Positions 33,369 through 41,179 of a DNA stretch of 49,564 bases are shown here, piece by piece. Every line of letters starts with the position of its first letter. Position 1 is the stretch's first letter. The translations under genes and the position numbers were made by a program. This DNA comes from an uncultured Phascolarctobacterium sp. GTDB lineage: Bacteria > Bacillota > Negativicutes > Acidaminococcales > Acidaminococcaceae. The notes below the pieces were generated by a model. The model was not told the DNA's origin. It did no database searches and saw only the letters and a program-made list of their open reading frames with translations. The DNA is taken from NCBI GenBank assembly GCA_905200645.1, contig CAJKLD010000019.1, forward strand, positions 1 through 49,564. The letters are read 5' to 3'.

Positions 33369-34574
33369 TTAATCAGCGCTCTGCGTCTGCGCCACTATCT
33401 CCCCTAAAGCGCTAAGGGCAGCCTGCACATCCTGCGGCGTATTATGCCAGCCAAAAGAAAAACGCAGCGTTCCGGCAGGATAAGTCCTCAAGGTTTTATG
33501 AGCATTAGGCGCGCAGTGCAGCCCCACGCGCATAGCAATGCCATACTTTTGCGCCAAAAGCTGTGCCGCTAAAGCATTATCGCCCTTAGCCAAGGCAAGA
33601 GAAACTACGCCGGTGCGTCGGCAGCAATTTTTTTTGCCGATAATTTTAAGCAGTCCGCGTGCTTCGTAAACCTCCACGCCGGACAAAAATTGCTGCGTCA
33701 GCGCCAGCTCATGCTCGCGCAGCTTTTTCATCCCCTGCTCCTGCAGCCAGCGCACACCCGCAGCCAAGCCGATTATTCCGGGCAGATTCAGCGTGCCTGC
33801 CTCAAATTTATCGGGCATAAAGCGCGGTGTATTTTCCGTATGGCTAATGCTGCCGGTACCACCCACAATTAACGGCTTGATTTTATCTATTATTTTTTCA
33901 GCTAGTACAAAGCCGCCAATTCCCTGCGGCCCCAAAAGCGATTTATGTCCCGTAAACGCTACTGCGTCAATATACATCCGCTGCATATCAATAGGAAAAA
34001 CACCGGCAGTCTGCGCGCTGTCCACAACAAAAAACAAATTATTTTTACGGCAAAATTTGCCTACCTCTTCAATGGGCAGCAAAGTACCGCAGACATTACT
34101 GCCGTGCGTCATAATAACGGCCTTAGTATTTTTCCGTACCAGCTTAGATAAATATTCTGTAAGCAAATTGCCTTCCTCATCACAGGGAATACGGCTGAAG
34201 GTAATTGCATTTTGTGGAGCTTCCTCGTCCGCCGCCAGCTCGCGCCCCAACAGCTGCAAAGGACGCATCACCGCATTATGCTCCATAGCCGAAACCAGCA
34301 CATGGTCGCCGGGCTGCAAAAGTCCTTTAATAATTATATTGATAGCCTCCGTCACATTTTTGGTGAACACAACATTTTTGGCATCCTCTGCGCCAAAAAA
34401 ATCGCACAGCAGCCGGCGGGCGTTAAAAACCGCATCCTCCACAGCATAAGCGCCGTCATAACTGCCTCTATTGATATTGCTGCCCATTTCCGTCATATAT
34501 TGATAAACGGCAGCAGCCACGGTTGGCGGCTTTGGAAAAGAAGTGCTGGCATTATCAAGATAAATCTGCGGCAT
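33369..34574 (-). CDS. Class V aminotransferase / cysteine desulfurase-like protein of the selenium locus
   Basis: 401 residues, PLP enzyme. It opens with IYLDNASTSFPKP; Schiff-base lysine in FTGHKSLLGPQG, PLP-binding His in MEHNAV and Asp in VVDSAQTAG, and a candidate catalytic Cys in RVGLHCAPNAH. The sequence fits the EF2568-type subfamily that co-occurs with selD in genomes with selenium-dependent molybdenum hydroxylases, where it may supply selenide from selenocysteine. That role is inferred from context: it is divergent from the yedE-selD genes. SufS-type desulfurase activity in general sulfur transfer is the alternative. Confidence 0.88.
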   Translation of the reverse strand: MPQIYLDNASTSFPKPPTVAAAVYQYMTEMGSNINRGSYDGAYAVEDAVFNARRLLCDFFGAEDAKNVVFTKNVTEAINIIIKGLLQPGDHVLVSAMEHNAVMRPLQLLGRELAADEEAPQNAITFSRIPCDEEGNLLTEYLSKLVRKNTKAVIMTHGSNVCGTLLPIEEVGKFCRKNNLFFVVDSAQTAGVFPIDMQRMYIDAVAFTGHKSLLGPQGIGGFVLAEKIIDKIKPLIVGGTGSISHTENTPRFMPDKFEAGTLNLPGIIGLAAGVRWLQEQGMKKLREHELALTQQFLSGVEVYEARGLLKIIGKKNCCRRTGVVSLALAKGDNALAAQLLAQKYGIAMRVGLHCAPNAHKTLRTYPAGTLRFSFGWHNTPQDVQAALSALGEIVAQTQSAD

Positions 34575-34623
34575 AAAATCCTCCCAATTTTTTGTTTAAG
34601 ACATACTGCTCAAGTTATTTTTT

Positions 34624-34653
34624 ATTTTATCATAGCATTATAATATTTTTCAA
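34624..34653 (-). promoter_or_regulatory. Promoter of the cysteine-desulfurase-like gene
   Basis: On the minus strand TTGAAA, 18 bases, TGA-TAAAAT (extended -10). Confidence 0.6.
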
Positions 34654-34682
34654 TAAACTAGACCACCTCGCTACAAATAGTC

Positions 34683-34712
34683 TTGGAATACACCTGCATT
34701 ATATGATATACT
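34683..34712 (+). promoter_or_regulatory. Promoter of the yedE-selD operon
   Basis: TTGGAA, 18 bases, TATACT with a TGA extension. It is back-to-back with the minus-strand promoter at 34624-34653, about 30 bases apart. Confidence 0.6.
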
Positions 34713-34749
34713 TTTTACTGAAAATAATTTAGATGAAAGGCTTGGTTTT

Positions 34750-35826
34750 ATGAAGGAAGATGAAAGGACAATTATTATTGCCGCATGTGCAGTAGTCGGA
34801 CTGATTGCTTCTCTGCTGGTTTTTTTTGGCAATCCTGCCAACATGGGTTACTGTATTGCCTGCTTTCTGCGCGATACTGCCGGCGGACTCGGTCTGCACT
34901 CGGCTAAGGCCGTACAATATATCCGTCCCGAAATCAGCGGTTTAATTTTAGGAGCATTAGCCGCTGCGCTGCCCCACAAAGAATTTTTGCCCCGCGGCGG
35001 CAGCTCGCCCATGACGCGCTTTGCATTAGGCTTTTTTACTATGATTGGCTGCCTAATGTTTCTAGGCTGTCCTTTTCGTATGCTGCTGCGCATTGCAGGC
35101 GGTGATTTAAACGCTTGGTGCGGTTTTCTCGGCTTTGGCTGCGGTATTTACGCCGGCATATTTTTTCTTAACCGCGGTTATTCTTTAAAGCGCACCTATA
35201 AAATGACCGTCGTTGACGGCAGCCTGCTGCCCGTAATGGCAGCTACCGTTTTAGTGCTTTTAATTGCTGCACCTACCTTTATTCATTTTACCAAAGCCGG
35301 TGGCGGTCCCGGCGCTAAGCATGCAGCCATAGCCATTAGTCTGCTGGCAGGCTTAGCCGTTGGTTGGCTGGCGCAGCGCACGCGCTTCTGCATGATTGCC
35401 GGCATACGCGATTTTATTCTTTTTCGCGAAACAAAAATGCTGTGGGGCTTCTTTGCTTTAACCGCAGCGGCTTTCCTGTGCAATTTAGCTTTAGGCGCTG
35501 CCACCGGCACCGCTTATTTCAAATTAGGCTTTACCGCTCAGCCGGTTGCTCACACGGATGCTCTGTGGAATGCTTTAGGTTTATTCTTGGTTGGCTTTGC
35601 CTGCGTACTTTTAGGCGGCTGTCCTCTGCGCCAGCTGATTTTGGCAGGCGAAGGCAATTCCGACAGCGCCGTAAGCGTTTTAGGCTTAATTATCGGCGCC
35701 GCCTTTGCGCACAATTTTGGTTTGGCCTCCAGCGGCGCAGGTCCCACTGTCAATGGACAAATCGCCGTTATTCTTGGCATTATCGTTACGGCGTTTATCG
35801 CTTACTTGAACACCTATAAAAAATAA
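34750..35826 (+). CDS. yedE: YedE family putative selenium transporter
   Basis: 358 residues, about ten membrane helices in two homologous halves. Each half has a conserved cysteine motif: FLGCPFRMLLRIAGGDLNA and LLGGCPLRQLILAGEGNSDS. This is the seleno-type branch of the YeeE/YedE sulfur-transport family, defined by linkage to selenium genes. Here it is followed within 16 bases by a TusA-like gene, then a DUF3343 gene and selD, so uptake of a selenium species is the most likely role (inference from context). Confidence 0.9.
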   Translation: MKEDERTIIIAACAVVGLIASLLVFFGNPANMGYCIACFLRDTAGGLGLHSAKAVQYIRPEISGLILGALAAALPHKEFLPRGGSSPMTRFALGFFTMIGCLMFLGCPFRMLLRIAGGDLNAWCGFLGFGCGIYAGIFFLNRGYSLKRTYKMTVVDGSLLPVMAATVLVLLIAAPTFIHFTKAGGGPGAKHAAIAISLLAGLAVGWLAQRTRFCMIAGIRDFILFRETKMLWGFFALTAAAFLCNLALGAATGTAYFKLGFTAQPVAHTDALWNALGLFLVGFACVLLGGCPLRQLILAGEGNSDSAVSVLGLIIGAAFAHNFGLASSGAGPTVNGQIAVILGIIVTAFIAYLNTYKK

Positions 35827-35841
35827 AGGAGCAAACTACTC

Positions 35842-36054
35842 ATGAAAATTATTGATGCACGCGGTCTTTCCTGCCCGGAGCCTGTTATTTTAACACGGCA
35901 AACTATGATTGGCGGTGAAGATAGCTACCAAGTTTTGGTTGACAACAATACTTCTAAAGAAAATGTTACCCGCTATGCCCAGCACCAAGGCTACAGCGTA
36001 ACTATCAGCGAACAGGACGGAGAATACACTTTGTCCTTAACTAAAAACAAATGA
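35842..36054 (+). CDS. TusA/YedF-like sulfurtransferase domain protein
   Basis: 70 residues. It has the SirA/TusA fold opening DARGLSCPEPVI, with the active-site Cys of CPxP-type motifs (here CPEP). In many selenium clusters YedF is longer, with a C-terminal DsrE-like domain; here only the TusA-like half is present and the frame ends cleanly. It probably relays sulfur or selenium as a persulfide/perselenide. Its stop overlaps the DUF3343 start by four bases (ATGA). Confidence 0.88.
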   Translation: MKIIDARGLSCPEPVILTRQTMIGGEDSYQVLVDNNTSKENVTRYAQHQGYSVTISEQDGEYTLSLTKNK

Positions 36055-36314
36055 ACAAATATCTAGCAACCTTTTTTTCTCATTTCGGCGCGGTGCGTTT
36101 TCATAAGCTGTGCCTGGCTAAGGGCTGGCAGTCGCAGCTGGCTCCCGTGCCGCGCGCATTAAGCAGCAGCTGCGGTACCTGCGTTATTTTTACCACAGAT
36201 GCGTTAGCAGACAACACACCTTTGCCGCTAGAAATAATTACGCCCGAGCTGGAGCAGCTTGTTCTTAACGAAAATAACGGTTACAGCCCGCTTTTTCGGA
36301 CTAACGATATTTAA
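36051..36314 (+). CDS. DUF3343 putative Se/S carrier-like protein
   Basis: 87 residues. It opens with YLATFFSHFGAVRFHKLC and has a central LSSSCGTCVIF motif with a CxxC pair, the typical form of the DUF3343 family seen beside yedE/yedF/selD. It may carry selenium on these cysteines; no biochemistry is known to me. It lacks a clear ribosome site of its own and is translationally coupled to the TusA-like gene. Confidence 0.82.
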   Translation: MNKYLATFFSHFGAVRFHKLCLAKGWQSQLAPVPRALSSSCGTCVIFTTDALADNTPLPLEIITPELEQLVLNENNGYSPLFRTNDI

Positions 36315-36335
36315 ACTTAGGAGCAGAAATAAATT

Positions 36336-37373
36336 ATGGAAAATCAAGTTAAACTGACTAAGCTGGCCAGCTGTGCCGGCTGTGGAGCCAAGGTTGGCGC
36401 AGGCACCCTTTGCCAACTTTTGGAAGGCTTTGCCACTCACTGCGACCCTAATTTATTAGTCGGCTACGATAAAAGCGACGACGCCAGTGTTTACGCCGTC
36501 AATAGTGAGCTGGCTATTGTGCAGACCACAGACTTTTTTCCGCCCATTGTTGACGACCCGTTTATGTACGGGCAGATTGCCGCTGCCAACGCGCTTAGCG
36601 ATATTTACGCCATGGGCGGCGAGCCAAAGCTCGCCCTCAATATTATGTGCATTCCGGAAAAAATGCAGCAGACAACAGTACAGGAAATTTTGCGCGGCGG
36701 TTACAGCAAAGCCTACGAAGCAGGCGCTATTATTTCCGGCGGCCATACAATTCACGGCGCAGAACCAATCTACGGTCTAGCAGTAACAGGCTTTGTTCAT
36801 CCCAAAAAAATTTGGCGCAACAGCGGCGCGCGCACAGGCGACGTTTTGCTTTTAACCAAGCCCTTAGGCGCAGGCATTTTAACCACGGCTGCCAAAGCCG
36901 ACCTTGTAGAGCAAAAGCTTTTGGACAAGCTTTATCGGCAGATGAGCACCCTCAACAAATATACTCACGACTGTTTGAAAAATTATGACGTGCACGCCTG
37001 CACGGACGTAACCGGCTTTGCCCTTTTAGGTCACAGTTTGGAAATGGCGCAGGGAAGCAGCGTTACCATACATATTCAGGCCAATGCTGTTCCTTATCAC
37101 GCAGAAGCTTACGAAATGGCGGATATGGGCTTTATTCCCGCCGGAGCTTACCGCAACCGCGATTTTGCCGCAGTACACGTACACGCTGCCGCTAACATTG
37201 CCCGCGCCTTGCAGGATATTTTTTACGACCCGCAGACCAGCGGCGGTCTTTTATGCGCGCTGCCGGAAAAGGACGCGCTTGCTTGTCTGCCGGAGCTGCA
37301 GCAGATTGCTCCCGCAGCAAAAATTATTGGCTGGGTCGGTGAAAAGCTAGACGCAGATATTTATTTAGAGTAA
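36336..37373 (+). CDS. selD: Selenide, water dikinase
   Basis: 345 residues. It makes selenophosphate from selenide and ATP. The N-terminal active site reads SCAGCGAKVG with Cys16 and Lys19, so this is a cysteine and not a selenocysteine form. Further blocks: VGYDKSDDASVY, TTDFFPPIVDDP, NALSDIYAMGG, IISGGHTIHG, TDVTGFALLGH, YDPQTSGGLL. TAGGAG precedes the ATG. No selA, selB or tRNA-Sec is in the window; together with the EF2568-like gene this recalls orphan-selD loci that feed selenium-dependent hydroxylases, but selA may lie elsewhere. Confidence 0.97.
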   Translation: MENQVKLTKLASCAGCGAKVGAGTLCQLLEGFATHCDPNLLVGYDKSDDASVYAVNSELAIVQTTDFFPPIVDDPFMYGQIAAANALSDIYAMGGEPKLALNIMCIPEKMQQTTVQEILRGGYSKAYEAGAIISGGHTIHGAEPIYGLAVTGFVHPKKIWRNSGARTGDVLLLTKPLGAGILTTAAKADLVEQKLLDKLYRQMSTLNKYTHDCLKNYDVHACTDVTGFALLGHSLEMAQGSSVTIHIQANAVPYHAEAYEMADMGFIPAGAYRNRDFAAVHVHAAANIARALQDIFYDPQTSGGLLCALPEKDALACLPELQQIAPAAKIIGWVGEKLDADIYLE

Positions 37374-37402
37374 AAATTCCCATTGCCAATACCAATAAAA
37401 AA

Positions 37403-37452
37403 ACAGGGCCTAAAGATTACGCCACCAATCGGCGCAGCCATTTAGACCCTGT
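37403..37452. terminator. Bidirectional terminator between selD and the BASS gene
   Basis: Stem ACAGGG-CTAAA / TTTAG-CCCTGT enclosing a smaller inner hairpin, with an A-run on the left and T-rich sequence on the right, between convergent genes. Confidence 0.7.
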
Positions 37453-37455
37453 ATT

Positions 37456-38451
37456 TTATTTTGTTGCTAAAGCATTATGATTTACAACAGTATTCCGCTC
37501 CTCCAGCTCCTTAATCCGGTAGCTGGCGAACATAGAGCCCGAAACATTGTGCCAAACGCTGAAAACTGCTCCCGGCAGACCGGCCAACGGATTGGCAGCA
37601 AAATTTACAGTTGCCAAAGCTACTGCCAAGCCGCTGTTCTGCATAGCAACTTCAATAGCAATAGAGGTTTCCTTAGCATAATTTACTTTCATAACTTTTG
37701 CCATGAAAAGTCCCATGCCCAAACCAATACCATTATGCAGCACTACCAAAGCAATAACAATAAGGCCGCAGCTCATGAGCTTATCGGCGCTGACAGCTAC
37801 AATGCCGTCAATAATAGCGACAATCGCCACAATAGAAATCAACGGCAATACAGCGCCCAGCTGCTCAATCTTTTCACGGAACATACCATTGAGAATAATG
37901 CCCGCAATAACCGGCAGCAGTACAATTTTAACAACGGACATCACCATAGCCCAAAAGCTTACCTCAACCCACGCTCCGGCTAAAATATATACTAAAAACG
38001 GCGTTACCAGAGGCGCTATCAAAGTAGAAGCAATAGTCATGCCTACGGAAAGAGGCACATCGCCTTTAGCAATATAGGCAATAACATTGCTGGCCGTACC
38101 GCCGGGACAGCAGCCTACCAAAATAACGCCTAAGGCCAAATCCGTATCCAGGTTTAAAACCACAGCTAAAAGATATGCAGCAAACGGCATAATGGTGTAT
38201 TGCAGCACACAGCCGGCGAAAACTTCTTTAGGTCGGGAAAGAACGATTTTAAAATCCTCCTTTTTAATGGTCAGGCCCATGCCAAACATAGCCGTACCTA
38301 AGAAAAGCGCCGTGTAACCGGGAATCCATTTAAAGCCCTCCGGCCGCACAAAAGCAAATGTGCTGGTCAGCAAAATAATCACGGCAAAATATCGCGATAA
38401 AAAGCTGCTCACCTTGCCTAATAATAATAATAACCCGTTTTCTTTGTTCAT
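37456..38451 (-). CDS. Bile acid:sodium symporter (BASS) family transporter
   Basis: 331 residues from the ATG at 38451 (GGAGG ten bases upstream; a TTG at 38457 is possible). About ten helices. Family hallmarks: FLGTAMFGMGLTIKKEDF, GVILVGCCPGGTASNVI and IAIEVAMQNSGLAVALA. The BASS family carries organic anions with Na+ (bile acids, pantoate, pyruvate); the substrate is unknown here. The long structured leader upstream suggests RNA-level control. Confidence 0.92.
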   Translation of the reverse strand: MNKENGLLLLLGKVSSFLSRYFAVIILLTSTFAFVRPEGFKWIPGYTALFLGTAMFGMGLTIKKEDFKIVLSRPKEVFAGCVLQYTIMPFAAYLLAVVLNLDTDLALGVILVGCCPGGTASNVIAYIAKGDVPLSVGMTIASTLIAPLVTPFLVYILAGAWVEVSFWAMVMSVVKIVLLPVIAGIILNGMFREKIEQLGAVLPLISIVAIVAIIDGIVAVSADKLMSCGLIVIALVVLHNGIGLGMGLFMAKVMKVNYAKETSIAIEVAMQNSGLAVALATVNFAANPLAGLPGAVFSVWHNVSGSMFASYRIKELEERNTVVNHNALATK

Positions 38452-38461
38452 ATTCAATTTT

Positions 38462-38552
38462 CCTCCTTACATACATGCTATCCTCAGACGATAGTCACGT
38501 TGCTTACTGTCCCACTAGGCAGCAGAACCGTTTTCGGCTCCGCTTTATTGTA
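38462..38552 (-). promoter_or_regulatory. Promoter and structured leader of the BASS gene
   Basis: On the minus strand an extended -10 (TGG-TACAAT, 38547-38552) is followed by about 90 bases with three predicted stems: CGGAGCCG-AAAA-CGGTTCTG, an imperfect TGCTGCC...AGCA stem, and CTATC-GTCTGAG-GATAG, then the ribosome site. It does not match a riboswitch class I can name. Confidence 0.5.
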
Positions 38553-38580
38553 CCACAGTTAAACGCAAAAAGAAATAAAA

Positions 38581-38606
38581 AAGGCCGGAGAATTATCTCC
38601 AGCCTT
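38581..38606 (-). terminator. Terminator of the duplicated-module gene
   Basis: Stem AAGGCTGGAG / CTCCGGCCTT with a six-base loop and TTTTTTATTT on the minus strand, just after the stop codon. Confidence 0.88.
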
Positions 38607-38615
38607 AATTTTTTA

Positions 38616-39155
38616 TTAGTATTCAGCTAATTTAGCAGCAGCTTTGGGGCAGCCTTTAGCAGCAGCCAATTCAAAATAGGTCTTAGAGCAAATCTTGTGA
38701 CCCATTGCCAAATATTGCTCGCCTAACATATACATATTTTTTGCATATTGCATATCTTTCAGCTTAGCAGCAGCGGTTTCAGAGCCTTTAGCAGCAGCCA
38801 GCTCCAAATAAGTTGTGCCGCAAATTACGTGACCCATGCCAAGATATTGCTCTGCCAATTTCAAGCAGCCGTCAACATACTGTTTTTCTTTAGCTTCAGC
38901 AACAGCGATTTCTTCGTCGGTTACGCCGGTTTTAGCTTTAAACCAAGCTACGATAGCGTCCATATCTTCGCCTTTATAAAGCACGCTTCTAAATTTATGG
39001 TCGATTACGTTAGTAGTATAAAGCCATTCAATACCAAGATCCATATCCACATACTCAACATCAAAATGAGTTAGGATAGCGTCAATGACAACCTCTGCGT
39101 TAGCAGGATCTTTAGCCAGGCTAGCAATTTTACGATATTCTTCTACTAAAGTCAT
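38616..39155 (-). CDS. Uncharacterised protein with a duplicated 43-residue Sel1-like module
   Basis: 179 residues, not recognised. Residues 93-135 and 137-179 are two copies of one module: EQYLGMGHVICGTTYLELAAAKG against EQYLAMGHKICSKTYFELAAAKG. The pattern of two helices with A and G at turns resembles Sel1/TPR-like repeats. Residues 1-90 are helical and acidic with aromatic residues (FDVEYVDMDLGIEWLY). Single-gene unit with its own promoter and terminator, cytoplasmic, with clean codon use. A scaffold role is plausible only by analogy with Sel1-like repeats. Confidence 0.8.
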   Translation of the reverse strand: MTLVEEYRKIASLAKDPANAEVVIDAILTHFDVEYVDMDLGIEWLYTTNVIDHKFRSVLYKGEDMDAIVAWFKAKTGVTDEEIAVAEAKEKQYVDGCLKLAEQYLGMGHVICGTTYLELAAAKGSETAAAKLKDMQYAKNMYMLGEQYLAMGHKICSKTYFELAAAKGCPKAAAKLAEY

Positions 39156-39194
39156 CTCAAAAACCTCTCTTTACTCTGCATTTTCAGCATTAAA

Positions 39195-39223
39195 ATTATA
39201 TTGATGCCTTTATCAGGAACCAA
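39195..39223 (-). promoter_or_regulatory. Promoter of the duplicated-module gene
   Basis: On the minus strand TTGGTT, 17 bases, TATAAT, about 40 bases before the start codon. Confidence 0.7.
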
Positions 39224-39380
39224 TAATATCATATCACCATTTAGTAAATTTATCAACAAGATTATTTTTCTGTTAGTAATAAATGATAAGCTTTGTGCCA
39301 GCTATTAAGCGACGCCTGCCAAATTTTGCCAAAAAGCTCAAGGCAAAAGCAAAATTCTTGAGAAGTCATACAAGCTCTGC

Positions 39381-39701
39381 TTATTCTATCACTACAGCCG
39401 TGCCGCTGGCGCTGACCATGAGCATACCGTTCTTTTCGCCCAGCACCTCATAATCCACATCCACGCCGACCACGGCATTGGCGCCCATTTTTTTAGCTCG
39501 CTGCATCATTTCCTCTATGGCTTTATCGCGCGCGTCTGCCAGCTCAGACTCGTAGGTGCCGCTGCGTCCGCCTACAATATCGCGCAGTCCGCCCATAAAA
39601 TCCTTAATAAAATTTACACCGGAAACCACTTCGCCAAAAACGATTCCCTTATAACAAACAATTTTTTTGCCTTCCACAGTAGGAGTAGTAGTAACTAACA
39701 T
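39381..39701 (-). CDS. YbjQ family (UPF0145) protein
   Basis: 106 residues from the ATG at 39701, which has GGAGGT six bases upstream. It has the family pattern VVSGVNFIKDFMGGLRDIVGGRSGTYE, then ARDKAIEEMMQRAKKMGANAVVGVDVDYE. Members form ring-like pentamers of unknown function. It follows the YfcC-type transporter gene by 39 bases on the same strand and may be co-transcribed with it. Confidence 0.9.
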   Translation of the reverse strand: MLVTTTPTVEGKKIVCYKGIVFGEVVSGVNFIKDFMGGLRDIVGGRSGTYESELADARDKAIEEMMQRAKKMGANAVVGVDVDYEVLGEKNGMLMVSASGTAVVIE

Positions 39702-39740
39702 GATTGCACCTCCAAAATTCACAGCATAATTTTAAATTAT

Positions 39741-41144
39741 TTATAGAGGACCTAATTTAATCGCAGTTGCGTAGGTCAAGAAACAAAAAGCAACAATCCA
39801 CCACATGCCGATAAGTGGCAGCACAAAACGCGCCCATTTTTTATAGGGAACGTTAGCCATAGCCAAGTAAGACATCGTCGCGCCGGACGCAGGCGTAATG
39901 CAGTTGGTAAAAGCGTCGCCAAAAGTAAAGGCAAAAACTGCAGTTTGGCGAGTTAAGCCCACAATATCGGCCAGCGGCGCCATAATAGGCATAGAAATCG
40001 CCGCTTGACCGGAGCTGGAAGGCACCAGCAAATTGAAAAGGTCCTGAATAATAAACATACCAAAAGCAATAATTGAGGACGGGAAAATATCCAGCATACC
40101 GGCCAAATAATGAATAATAGTATCCATAACTCTGGCGTTATCCAAAAGAATGGTCGCAGATTTACACATAGCAACAGCTAAGCACGGCAGCATCATCCCC
40201 TTGCAGCCTTCCAAAAAAGCGTCGCAAATATCGTTAGGCTTAAGGCCGCAGATAATTCCCGACAGCACGCCCATAATAATGAACATGGCAGAAATTTCGT
40301 TCATATAAAAATCAAATTTCAAAACGCCGACAATAATGCCAACAAAATTCAAGCCTAAAAGTCCTAAGCAGATTGCCTGACGTCCGCTCAGCTCTTGAGC
40401 TTCATCAATCTTGATAGTGTCAGCCTTAGCTCTGTCGATTTCGTAAACGGGACTGCTTTCCGGATTCTTTTTCACCTTATAGGCGTGATACATAACAAAA
40501 GAAATATTTAAAATCAACAGCACTACAAAAATGCCTACGCGATAAGGCAGCGCAGAAAAAATGGGCACACCGGCAATACCTTGAGCAACGCCTACGGAAA
40601 AAGGCTGTGTACAGCCAGCGCCATAGCCTGCCGCTACCGAGCAGAACAAAATTCCCAAAGCGGTTAAGGAATCAAAGCCTAAAGCCAAAGCTACGCTGAC
40701 AACCAAGGGCGTAAAAGCTAAATATTCTTCGTTACAGCCAGCCAAAGTGGAAAAGGTTGCCAAAGTAGTCATCAGCACAGGAATCAACAAAATGCTGTGA
40801 TTGCGCATTTTTCTTACCAAAGTGCTCAAGCCGGCAATAATAGCGCCTGTTTTAGCCAACATATTCAGCGAGCCGCCAACAATAAATAAAAAGGCAATAA
40901 TACTAATGCCGCCCTTAAAGCCCTTATTAAGAACGGTAAAGAAATCCATAAAGCCGGTAGGCTTTTGCGCAACGTAATGGAAGGTTGCGGGATCAACAAC
41001 CATTTTACCGGTATGCACATCCTTCACGCGGTCATAAACACCGGCCGGAATCACATAGCTGGCCAAGGCACACAAAACAATTACGCAAACTAAAATAATA
41101 ATGGGACTGGGCGCTTTAAAGGCTTTTATTTGCTCCTTAGACAT
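39741..41144 (-). CDS. YfcC-family (DcuC-like) transporter
   Basis: 467 residues, about 12 helices. It begins FKAPSPIIILVCVIVLCALASYVIPAG-like, the usual YfcC start, and contains GGSLNMLAKTG, AGCNEEYLAFTPL, LVPSSSGQAAISMPIMAPLADIVGL and GDAFTNCITPASGATM. The family is linked to uptake of amino acids, peptides or dicarboxylates. It sits directly after an M20 peptidase gene in transcription order, with 35 bases between, so a peptide or N-acyl amino acid may be the substrate (inference). Confidence 0.88.
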   Translation of the reverse strand: MSKEQIKAFKAPSPIIILVCVIVLCALASYVIPAGVYDRVKDVHTGKMVVDPATFHYVAQKPTGFMDFFTVLNKGFKGGISIIAFLFIVGGSLNMLAKTGAIIAGLSTLVRKMRNHSILLIPVLMTTLATFSTLAGCNEEYLAFTPLVVSVALALGFDSLTALGILFCSVAAGYGAGCTQPFSVGVAQGIAGVPIFSALPYRVGIFVVLLILNISFVMYHAYKVKKNPESSPVYEIDRAKADTIKIDEAQELSGRQAICLGLLGLNFVGIIVGVLKFDFYMNEISAMFIIMGVLSGIICGLKPNDICDAFLEGCKGMMLPCLAVAMCKSATILLDNARVMDTIIHYLAGMLDIFPSSIIAFGMFIIQDLFNLLVPSSSGQAAISMPIMAPLADIVGLTRQTAVFAFTFGDAFTNCITPASGATMSYLAMANVPYKKWARFVLPLIGMWWIVAFCFLTYATAIKLGPL

Positions 41145-41179
41145 AACATATCTCTCCTAAACTTTTTTTACAAAATTTT

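Noticed and set aside
33793..34449. 218-codon plus-strand open frame
   Set aside because: Antisense to the cysteine-desulfurase-like gene; cysteine/serine-rich shadow.
36336..36400. Selenocysteine in SelD
   Set aside because: The active-site codon is TGT/TGC cysteine (Cys16), there is no in-frame TGA, and no SECIS-like hairpin was seen.
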